A stretch of DNA of 8,102 nucleotides from an uncultured Sphingobium sp. (GTDB lineage: Bacteria > Pseudomonadota > Alphaproteobacteria > Sphingomonadales > Sphingomonadaceae): positions 1 to 8,102 of the forward strand of contig CAJYHD010000424.1 in assembly GCA_913773715.1 (NCBI GenBank). Direction: 5' to 3'. Position 1 is the stretch's first letter; each line of letters begins with the position of its first letter. The notes beneath the pieces were generated by a model. The model had not been told where the DNA came from and searched no databases. It was given only the letters and a program-made list of their open reading frames with translations. Position numbers and translations under genes: made by a program. Positions 1 to 4,900 of the stretch are shown here, in pieces.

Positions 1-19
1 ACTCGAGGGAGCAGCCCGC

Positions 20-550
20 ATGCCGTTTTCGGCCTTCCAGCGCCTCTGTGCGATGGGGGCGGATCGTCGCTTCGTCGCGCAGCTTACGGGCGCCGGCGAC
101 GTCGGAATAGCCCAGGTGACGCTCAGCGCCTCAGGTTGGGAGCCGACGGGCCCGCATCGGCGTCTGCTGCTGGCGGTGCGCCGCGATGGCGAACTGGTCG
201 ATGTGGCCGCGCTGGCCAGTCATGCGAGAAACGAATGGGCGCTACGCACGGGCATGGGCTGGGCGCTCGGCATGGATCTGGTCGATGATCTGCACCGGGC
301 ACTGGCGGCCGAGCGGCCACGAATGCGGGTGCGCCTGCATGCTACGCCTTTCGATTGGTTGGCCGCCGCTGGCGATGGACTCTGCGTGCTGGATTGGTCG
401 CAGGCTGCTCTTAGCGAGCTGCGTTTGCTCGGCGAGCGGGTGACGATCGAAGTGGCTGCGGGCGCAGGCGAGCGGCTCAAGGCCATGCTTGCGTACGGCG
501 GCTTGCCGCGGGTGAGCGAGACAAGAGACGGGATGGGGATTGCGGCGTGA
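20..550 (+). CDS. Conserved phage protein of unknown function, upstream of replication helicase
   Basis: This is a 176-residue protein without signal peptide or membrane segment. The start is supported by GAGGGAG at 5-11, eight bases before the ATG. The middle and end (about residues 57-165) contain GELVDVAAL, a WALRTG stretch, LHATPFDWL at 107-114, GDGLCVLDW at 118-126 and a final GLPRV. From memory, this pattern (hydrophobic VD-W, then LHA-P-DWL, then VLDW) recurs in small uncharacterised proteins encoded just before the primase/helicase gene in alphaproteobacterial prophages; this was not checked by a search. The reading frame overlaps the next gene by one base (TGATG), so the two are probably translationally coupled. 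A role in phage replication or its control is inferred from position only. No catalytic motif is visible. Confidence 0.8.
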   Translation: MPFSAFQRLCAMGADRRFVAQLTGAGDVGIAQVTLSASGWEPTGPHRRLLLAVRRDGELVDVAALASHARNEWALRTGMGWALGMDLVDDLHRALAAERPRMRVRLHATPFDWLAAAGDGLCVLDWSQAALSELRLLGERVTIEVAAGAGERLKAMLAYGGLPRVSETRDGMGIAA

Positions 551-990
551 TGGAGTTGGAGATCAAGCGGACTGGCCGGGGTTTTGCGCGCGCGGACTTC
601 ATGGATCGCTACGGGTCGGAGTGCTCGATCCAGGATAGCAGCTTGGCCAACGAAGCTGCCGTGTGGCTAGGCGTGCAGAAAGACTTCGAGGGCAACGCGT
701 CCACGCGCATGCACCTGACGCAGGACATGGTCGCAGCCCTGCTGCCCGCGCTGCGCCGCTTTGTGCAAAACGGCTCTGTGGCTCTTGCCGAGACGCTTGC
801 ACCCACTTCCCCGACATCGAGCAAGCAGCTTCACGCGCGCGCAATCCAGATCGGTGATCAGGTTGTTCCAGAGTACCGTAACGGAAAGCGCAGCTTCAGC
901 TGCGGTAGTCACACTGCGAAACGCTGGCAGGCGGCCTACGATGCCGCCCTTGCCGTTCTTCAACAGCTGCAGGCGCGACCGGTCATCTGA
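550..990 (+). CDS. Conserved small phage protein with GF-R-F-DRYG / RMHLT signature
   Basis: This is a 146-residue cytoplasmic protein of unknown function. Residues 10-76 read as a compact domain: GFARADFMDRYGSECSIQDSS, AAVWLG, then RMHLTQDMVAALLP and RRFVQNG. This signature (F-DRYG-CS-Q-SS, WLG, RMHLT, LLP-L-FV-G) is one I associate with a widespread small phage family found near replication genes, with no known function. Residues 77-146 form a tail that starts with a Thr/Ser/Pro linker and continues with a Tyr/Lys/Arg-containing segment (EYRNGKRSF) and a predicted helix (KRWQAAYDAALAVLQQL). That tail looks like an addition to the short form. A GTG at 547 is in frame and would add one Met, but the ATG at 550 overlapping the previous stop is the simpler start. 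The helicase gene begins 6 bases after the stop. Confidence 0.75.
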   Translation: MELEIKRTGRGFARADFMDRYGSECSIQDSSLANEAAVWLGVQKDFEGNASTRMHLTQDMVAALLPALRRFVQNGSVALAETLAPTSPTSSKQLHARAIQIGDQVVPEYRNGKRSFSCGSHTAKRWQAAYDAALAVLQQLQARPVI

Positions 991-996
991 GCTATC

Positions 997-2883
997 ATGT
1001 CAACGCGCAATCCCTTTAGCGGCGCGGACGATGGTCCCGCGCCCCCTGAACATGACGGCGACAGTTCCGACGTGGGCGGTTCCGTTCCATCATCATCAGG
1101 GGGTGCGGGGCGGCGGATCAAGGCGGCAGTCGATCCCGATGGCGACCTGCTGTGTGCGCGGTTGCCGCTGACCGATCTTGGCAATGCCGAACGATGGCTG
1201 GTGCGATTTGGCGCGGACTTCCGCTTCTGCCCTGAGCTGGGCTGGTTCTGGTGGGATACCCGGCGCTGGAAGCTGCTCTCCGAAGAAAAGGATGCTGTGC
1301 CGGCCGAGCTGATGCAATCCATGGCGGTCACCGTGCGGGCGATCCGGAACGAAGCCGCGCTCGTGGCAGCCAGCGGGTACCCAGCTCCGATGCTGTCCGA
1401 CAAGGACATGCGTGAATTGGAAAGCTGGGCCCAGGCTCATGGGACGACATCGTACGAGTTCTACCTGGCAGGGCTGCGGCCGGCGCGTCCGGACTGGACG
1501 GAAGAGGCCTGCCGCGACTGGATCGAAGCGCTCGAGCCGATGGACGTCGTTCTCGGCAAGCAGCTGTGGAGCCACAAAATCGCGGCTTGGGCGAAGTCCA
1601 GCGAGGCTGGCGGCATGCCCGGGCGCATGCTGAAATGGATCAAGGGCTTCCTGGAGGTCGTGGTACGGCCCGACGCGTTCGATCGCGATCCGTTGGCCAT
1701 CAACGTCATGAACGGCACGCTGCGCTTGGCGCGGAGGCCGGAGCGGCGATCTAGCGCCGACGTCGCGGCCGGCAAGAGCGCGTGGCGCACGGGCGCATGG
1801 TCGATCAAGAAGTCGGACCATCGGCGCGAGGATCTGATTACGAAGCTGGCGCCGGTGAAATACTCGCCAGCGGCCAAATGCGACGCCTATGACAAGTTCA
1901 TTCACTCCGTGCAGCCGGACGAAGCCATGCGGCGGTTCCTGCACCAGTGGGGCGGATACTCGCTGACGGGCGACACCACCGAGCACAAGATGGCGTTCTT
2001 CTACGGCCAGGGCCGCAACGGCAAGGGCACGTGGGTAGAGGCCATGGCGTTCATGGCGGGCGACTATGCGGGCGCGATCGGCATCGAGTCGCTGCTCGAC
2101 AGCGGCGGCCAGCGCCGCGGCGACCAAGCCACGCCCGATCTGGCCGAACTGCCAGGCGTGCGCCTGCTGCGCGTCAGCGAACCGCAGAAGGGCATGAAGT
2201 TCAACGATGGCCTGATCAAGCAGCTGACAGGCGGCGATCCGGTCAAGGCGCGGCACTTGAACAAGGGCTTCTTCGAGTTCTTTCCCGACTTCAAGATCAC
2301 GGTCTCGGGCAACACGCGGCCGATCGTGAAGGACGTATCGCACGGCATGTGGGCACGCATGCAGCTGGTGCCTTGGGATACGATCATCGCCGAGGAGGAT
2401 ATCGACCGTTCACTGCCTGACACGCTGAAGGGCGAGGCCAGCGGCATCCTCAATCGAATGATCGCAGGGCTGCTGGACTGGCGCGAACACGGGCTGATCA
2501 TCCCCGAACAAGTCCGCATGGCGACACAGGCCTATCGAGAGTCCTCGGATGAACTCGGCCGCTTCCTATCGGAGCTATGCGAGGTCAGCAAGGACACCGA
2601 TCGAGTACGGGTGTCGGCCGGCGATTTGCACAAGCTTTACAAGGCGTGGAGCGAGGTCGCCGGCGGCTCCGGGTGGCACATCAAGGGTTTCAAGGGCGCC
2701 ATGGAGGACAAGGGCTTCAAGTCCACAGTCAGCAACGGCGTGAAGTGGCTGGGTGTCCAGCCTCGTGCCGGCGTCAACATCGAGGACGTCGCGCGGGGTG
2801 AATGGCCCGGCAAGCCGCGTGAAATGGAGCCTGACAACCTTCCTTCGGACTATGATGACGATGGGCCGAGCTTCGACGATTAG
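997..2883 (+). CDS. Phage D5/P4-type superfamily 3 DNA helicase ('phage/plasmid primase, P4 family' C-terminal class)
   Basis: This is a 628-residue replicative helicase of the D5/P4 alpha type, expected to form a ring and unwind DNA with ATP. Residues 1-45 are disordered-looking (Asp/Pro/Ser/Gly). Residues 56-95 match the N-terminal D5-type region (TDLGNAERWLVRFG, CPELGWFWWD, RRWKLL). The SF3 core has Walker A GQGRNGKGT at 337-345, a Walker B-like strand GVRLLRVSEP at 387-396 (E395), motif C KITVSGNTRP at 433-442, and a likely arginine finger in GMWARMQLVPW (R454). Residues about 480-500 are the usual helical lid; 541-590 resemble the C-terminal Pox_D5-type winged helix (LHKLYKAWSE, GFKGAMEDKGF). 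The protein ends in an acidic tail. P4 alpha is about 777 residues with an N-terminal primase; no primase zinc finger or Toprim/PrimPol motif is visible here, so priming must come from elsewhere. No clear Shine-Dalgarno precedes the ATG, which sits 6 bases after the previous stop, suggesting coupled translation. Confidence 0.93.
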   Translation: MSTRNPFSGADDGPAPPEHDGDSSDVGGSVPSSSGGAGRRIKAAVDPDGDLLCARLPLTDLGNAERWLVRFGADFRFCPELGWFWWDTRRWKLLSEEKDAVPAELMQSMAVTVRAIRNEAALVAASGYPAPMLSDKDMRELESWAQAHGTTSYEFYLAGLRPARPDWTEEACRDWIEALEPMDVVLGKQLWSHKIAAWAKSSEAGGMPGRMLKWIKGFLEVVVRPDAFDRDPLAINVMNGTLRLARRPERRSSADVAAGKSAWRTGAWSIKKSDHRREDLITKLAPVKYSPAAKCDAYDKFIHSVQPDEAMRRFLHQWGGYSLTGDTTEHKMAFFYGQGRNGKGTWVEAMAFMAGDYAGAIGIESLLDSGGQRRGDQATPDLAELPGVRLLRVSEPQKGMKFNDGLIKQLTGGDPVKARHLNKGFFEFFPDFKITVSGNTRPIVKDVSHGMWARMQLVPWDTIIAEEDIDRSLPDTLKGEASGILNRMIAGLLDWREHGLIIPEQVRMATQAYRESSDELGRFLSELCEVSKDTDRVRVSAGDLHKLYKAWSEVAGGSGWHIKGFKGAMEDKGFKSTVSNGVKWLGVQPRAGVNIEDVARGEWPGKPREMEPDNLPSDYDDDGPSFDD

Positions 2884-2926
2884 GCCGCGTTATGAGCAGG
2901 TTAGGCGGCCCCTTGCCCCCTGATTG

Positions 2927-2942
2927 CCTTCCGCGCGGAAGG
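2927..2942. repeat. Perfect 16-bp palindrome
   Basis: CCTTCCGCGCGGAAGG equals its own reverse complement. It lies 44 bases after the helicase stop. It could be the operator of a dimeric regulator, a transcript hairpin or an origin element. No T-run follows, so it is not a standard intrinsic terminator. Confidence 0.75.
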
Positions 2943-2981
2943 GTGCAGGTTGGAGCCTCCGGGCGGGTTGGAGGGGAGATT

Positions 2982-3074
2982 ATGAAGGTATTGCAGGCAC
3001 TTGCGCGCGTATGGAAGGGACGGAAGGCAAATCCGCATAGGTCCCCATGTGAGGCAACAGAACAAGTCTCATGA
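2982..3074 (+). CDS. Possible 30-residue micro-protein with strong ribosome binding site
   Basis: The ATG at 2982 has GGAGG at 2970-2974, seven bases upstream, the best-spaced ribosome binding site in the left half of the window. The frame encodes a basic 30-residue peptide: KVLQALARVW, then KGRKANPHRS, and a short polar end. The frame stays open upstream to an ATG at 2892, but that start has no ribosome binding site, so 2982 is preferred. The codons for WKGRK come from the TGGAAGGGACGGAAGG repeat, so the peptide sequence may be a by-product of DNA structure. An ATG at 3071 overlaps the stop (ATGA). I recognise no family. It could be a real micro-protein, a leader peptide, or a chance frame. 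Confidence 0.3.
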   Translation: MKVLQALARVWKGRKANPHRSPCEATEQVS

Positions 3075-3108
3075 GCAAGTTACCTCTATTTCCCTTCCTT
3101 CCCTTCCA
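3012..3108. repeat. Long-range inverted repeat of the GGAAGG family (arms 3012-3027 and 3093-3108)
   Basis: The left arm TGGAAGGGACGGAAGG and the reverse complement of the right arm match at 15 of 16 positions, separated by 65 bases. The arms could pair as a stem or serve as oppositely oriented protein binding sites. The left arm lies inside the possible micro-ORF that ends at 3074. Confidence 0.7.
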
Positions 3109-3180
3109 AAAGGTGATCGGGAGAGAAGTGGAGAACGTGAGAAAGCGCAGAATATTAAGGGTTTGGGCAAGTCGCGAGTT

Positions 3181-3197
3181 TGGAAGGTTGCCTTCCA
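3181..3197. repeat. Short hairpin TGGAAGG-TTG-CCTTCCA
   Basis: This is a perfect 7-bp inverted repeat around a 3-base loop, of the same family as the repeats at 3012-3108. A further single copy, TGGAAGG, lies at 3222-3228 just before the next start codon and also supplies that gene's ribosome binding site. No T-run follows, so it is unlikely to be an intrinsic terminator. Confidence 0.65.
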
Positions 3198-3236
3198 TCC
3201 GGTTCGATTGGTCGGTTTAGCTGGAAGGGTGGCAAG

Positions 3237-3731
3237 ATGAGGAATAGCAGAAATCCGGGATCGGGTGTGACTTGGCAGGAGGCGGAGGATACGCTTACCG
3301 CCGCAGTCGAGTATCTATTCGCGCTGCCCGATCGGGAACGGGGCTTCCTGGCGGCGGGAACGCGGACCGGATGGCCTACGATCGTACGTGACCTGCAGGC
3401 CGACTATCCAGACGACGTGCCGCCCTCGCCGCAGCTGACGCGCCGCAACGTCAACCTTGTGGAGCTTATGCTGACCGGCGAGCATCCCCTCGCCAATGCC
3501 GTCCCTGAGCGGCACCGCGCCCTTGTGGGACGTGTGATCGTTATGCAGCGGTGGCCTGGGCCCGATGGCTTTGGCTGGGACCTGGTGTGGCGGCGTATGG
3601 GTGGCGAGCTCTATAATCTAGCGCGGCGGCAGGTGCTGCCCGCTACCGGCGAATCGATGCGGGCGGCATACTCGCGCGGGATCCAGCGCGTGGCGATGGC
3701 CATGGAGCAGTCTCAATTGTCGCAGGCATGA
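3237..3731 (+). CDS. DUF6362-like phage protein, possible late-gene regulator
   Basis: This is a 164-residue soluble protein. I chose the ATG at 3237 because GGAAGGGTGG lies just upstream; the in-frame TTG at 3180 would only add residues encoded by the GGAAGG repeats. Visible features are VTWQEAEDTL at the N-terminus, TGWPTIVRD at 44-52 followed by a DDVPPSP segment (59-65), a central helical part, WDLVWRRMGGELYNLARR at 114-131, and YSRGIQRVAMAM at the end. The GWP-IV-D / PPSP / W-R / Y-RGI-VA order recalls the DUF6362 group seen before HNH and terminase genes in alphaproteobacterial prophages, which I read as a sigma-region-4 or RinA-like helix-turn-helix fold. Its place at the border between replication and packaging genes fits a late-transcription regulator. 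The family match is from memory and the function is inferred. Confidence 0.7.
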   Translation: MRNSRNPGSGVTWQEAEDTLTAAVEYLFALPDRERGFLAAGTRTGWPTIVRDLQADYPDDVPPSPQLTRRNVNLVELMLTGEHPLANAVPERHRALVGRVIVMQRWPGPDGFGWDLVWRRMGGELYNLARRQVLPATGESMRAAYSRGIQRVAMAMEQSQLSQA

Positions 3732-3792
3732 TGTCAGTTCTGCTTCAGGACGCCGCAAACAGCAGTTTCCTGCACCGGAGGGCGTCAAGGGT

Positions 3793-3834
3793 ATTCCGGA
3801 TTCCGGTAGTAAAAATAGGATGACCGTTTCCGGT
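3793..3834. repeat. TTCCGG repeats: tandem heptamer ATTCCGG x2 plus a third copy
   Basis: ATTCCGG occurs twice back-to-back (3793-3799 and 3800-3806). TTCCGGT at 3801-3807 recurs at 3828-3834, 27 bases later, and both copies are followed by an A-run within a few bases (AGTAAAAATAGG and GAAAATGGGG). The pattern suits regulator binding sites upstream of the packaging genes, but could be chance. Confidence 0.45.
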
Positions 3835-3902
3835 GAAAATGGGGGTATGCCTTGGGCACGCTGAGGTTGGTGCGTCCGGTTCAGCGCTCCTCTCCCAAAC
3901 TT

Positions 3903-3998
3903 AGGCAGGCGGCGATGGCGGTGGGTGACACCGCTGCGCTGGACCGCACGCGCAGGAGAAGCCTAACCGTGAGGCGGCTTCAACTGCTATCGCTGCCT
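3903..3998. other. Nested inverted repeats, possible multibranched RNA element
   Basis: An outer stem pairs AGGCAG (3903-3908) with CTGCCT (3993-3998), extended by CG/CG across one bulged G. It encloses GCGGTG-GGTGA-CACCGC (3918-3934), TGCG-CTGGAC-CGCA (3935-3948) and GAAGCC/GGCTTC (3958-3963 with 3976-3981). It lacks a T-loop motif and a 5-bp/7-nt anticodon arm, so it is not a tRNA. High GC makes chance pairing likely, hence the low confidence. Confidence 0.3.
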
Positions 3999-4017
3999 GT
4001 CACTCTTCGGATGTCGC

Positions 4018-4344
4018 ATGGGCAAGCTGACCGGGATGCCATCACGGCTTAGCTCTTTGCCGCCCAGGGTGGCTGCGATGCCGAAGATGACGGAAAGCTT
4101 CTACAATTCGGCATCATGGCGGGCCTATCGGCAGCAGCACCGCGACTGGACCATCGCTCGCCAAGGTGGCGTATGGTGCATCGTGTGCGGCTCGATCAAG
4201 CGGCTGATCCTCGATCACGCGATCGAGCGCAAGGACGGCGGCGCAGACCTCCCGCCCCTTGAGCAGGCGCATTGGTACTGCACCGGGTGCCACAATCGGA
4301 AGACGGCCGAGGCGAAGGCGAAGCGAGCTCGCGGCGGTCGGTGA
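4018..4344 (+). CDS. HNH endonuclease, packaging-associated
   Basis: This is a 108-residue HNH nuclease of the small type encoded next to cos-phage terminases. The zinc-binding and catalytic pattern is complete: C54-IV-C57, then LILDH at 63-67 (H67 as the first catalytic His), GG at 74-75, then C88-TG-C91-H92-N93 with the following RKT. The N-terminus (MGKLTGMPSRLSSLPPRV) matches a proline/arginine-rich leader usual in this phage group, and FYNSASWRAYR at 28-38 is the usual pre-domain helix. That supports the ATG at 4018 although the Shine-Dalgarno is weak. In HK97-like phages such HNH proteins act with the large terminase in cutting DNA at cos; the position directly before the G-rich repeat and TerS supports the same role here. 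The C-terminus is rich in Lys/Arg. Confidence 0.92.
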   Translation: MGKLTGMPSRLSSLPPRVAAMPKMTESFYNSASWRAYRQQHRDWTIARQGGVWCIVCGSIKRLILDHAIERKDGGADLPPLEQAHWYCTGCHNRKTAEAKAKRARGGR

Positions 4345-4385
4345 CCCCAGGGGGGTGGTCGAAAGTCCGGGGGGTGATCGGCTCC
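4345..4385. other. cos: G-rich direct repeat between HNH and TerS; candidate cos packaging site
   Basis: Directly after the HNH stop the sequence shows CCCCAGGGGGG, then two near-identical 12-mers, GGGGGGTGGTCG (4350-4361) and GGGGGGTGATCG (4369-4380). They match at 11 of 12 positions and are spaced 19 bases, close to two helical turns. In cos phages with an HNH-terminase pair the cohesive end site usually lies just upstream of TerS, and C-run/G-run segments in this place are familiar from other such phages. No TerS/HNH coding function covers the segment. The exact nick positions cannot be read from sequence. Confidence 0.5.
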
Positions 4386-4407
4386 TGCACCGCCGCCCCT
4401 CTCATTC

Positions 4408-4423
4408 GGAGATTTTTTTCTTG
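4408..4423 (+). promoter_or_regulatory. Ribosome binding site and TTG start of the small terminase
   Basis: GGAGA at 4408-4412 lies eight bases before a TTG at 4421, with a run of seven T bases between them. The spacing is right for initiation. Starting here includes the residues DLFGEPV, which I recall as the normal N-terminus of this TerS group. A start at the ATG 4468 would drop them and has no clear ribosome binding site. The frame is open further upstream, but only through the G-rich repeat. Confidence 0.6.
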
Positions 4424-4900
4424 AGCGACCAACATCCGGCGACCGATCTGTTCGGTGAACCGGTCATGCCGCGCCGTGAGGGACCGGGGCGGCCGGAGGT
4501 CGTTTGGAATAAACAGACGTCAGATCGCGTACTGCTGGCCTTCGCTCGCGGGCTAGGGGTGAAGGAAGCAGCGGACCTCGTCGGCCTCTCCTCACCCACC
4601 CTGCGCAAGGTATATTTTTCCGAGTGCGCCAAGCGCCGCACGGCGCTGCTGCGGCTCGAGATGACGCAGCTGGTCCGGCTGAACGCCCAGGCAGAGGCCG
4701 GCAACGTCAGTGCCGAGCGGGAGCTTGCGCGCCGTCTTGATCAGTTGCGTATGCGCGACGCTTCGCACCGTCAGGCCAGCGCGCCTCCTTCAGCGGCCAA
4801 GCCGAAGTCCAAACTGGGTAAGAAGGCAGAGGCCGAGCTGCGCGCATTTGAGCAGCAAGGATTGTATGAGCCGCCGGCGGCACCGAGCCAGGTCAACTGA
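4421..4900 (+). CDS. Terminase small subunit (TerS)
   Basis: This is a 159-residue DNA-recognition subunit of the packaging motor. The N-terminus carries DLFGEPV (9-15) and GPGRPEVVW (21-29), then a helix-turn-helix-like segment [20 protein letters not shown] at about 45-64 that would bind the packaging site. A helical oligomerisation part follows ([24 protein letters not shown], 72-95), then EREL-RRLDQLR, and a basic, Ala/Pro/Lys-rich tail (about 114-138) that may contact the large subunit or DNA. The length suits TerS proteins of HK97-like phages. It precedes TerL with a TGATG stop/start overlap, so the two are probably made in a fixed ratio. TerS proteins diverge strongly; the call rests on the HTH, the N-terminal signature and position between HNH/cos and TerL. 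Confidence 0.85.
   Translation: MSDQHPATDLFGEPVMPRREGPGRPEVVWNKQTSDRVLLAFARGLGVKEAADLVGLSSPTLRKVYFSECAKRRTALLRLEMTQLVRLNAQAEAGNVSAERELARRLDQLRMRDASHRQASAPPSAAKPKSKLGKKAEAELRAFEQQGLYEPPAAPSQVN

Larger units (their letters stand above)
2884..3236. other. Gene-poor interval with clustered GGAAGG/CCTTCC repeats; candidate replication origin or regulatory region
   Basis: Between the helicase stop and the next good start there is no convincing large gene. The word GGAAGG occurs at 2937, 3013, 3022, 3182 and 3223, and its complement CCTTCC at 2927, 3093, 3102 and 3191: nine copies in about 300 bases, against roughly 0.15 expected by chance. They build a perfect 16-bp palindrome, a 15/16 long-range inverted repeat and a short hairpin, each listed separately. 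An AT-richer patch (AATATTAA, around 3150-3157) lies between repeats. Overlapping short frames exist: a 30-codon frame from 2982 with a strong Shine-Dalgarno and a 49-codon frame at 3071-3220 that starts on its ATGA overlap. The second frame mainly translates the repeats (LPLFPFLPF), so I do not call it. An origin is suggested by the adjacent helicase gene; this is inference. Confidence 0.5.
3732..4017. other. 286-base gap with repeats and possible RNA structure; no supported gene
   Basis: Only weak short frames are seen. A 30-codon frame starts at 3731 on the TGATG overlap. A 66-codon Arg-rich frame runs 3852-4052 from a TTG and overlaps the HNH start by 35 bases; neither resembles a known protein along its length. 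The left part has TTCCGG three times (3794, 3801, 3828). The right part holds nested inverted repeats from 3903 to 3998. No convincing -35/-10 pair was found by eye, though a late promoter here would make sense given the change from regulator to packaging genes. Confidence 0.5.

Noticed and set aside
1096..2343. Long open frame on the - strand (415 codons)
   Set aside because: It lies fully antisense to the SF3 helicase, whose motifs are clear. The protein is Arg/Pro/His/Leu-rich as expected for the shadow of a high-GC gene.
2892..2981. Upstream extension of the micro-ORF from ATG 2892
   Set aside because: No ribosome binding site, and the Gly/Pro/Arg-rich sequence looks like translated non-coding DNA containing the palindrome.
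3180..3236. N-terminal extension of the DUF6362-like gene from TTG 3180
   Set aside because: The added residues are encoded by the GGAAGG repeats and lack a ribosome binding site, whereas the ATG at 3237 has one.
3871..3960. Possible tRNA (GGTTCAGCGCTCC and clustered hairpins)
   Set aside because: There is no GTTCRA T-loop, no 5-bp/7-nt anticodon arm and no proper acceptor stem/CCA arrangement.
4381..4420. Intrinsic terminator ending in the T7 tract
   Set aside because: No strong stem precedes the T-run (only a distant CTCC/GGAG pair). The tract fits better as the spacer between the TerS ribosome binding site and start codon.
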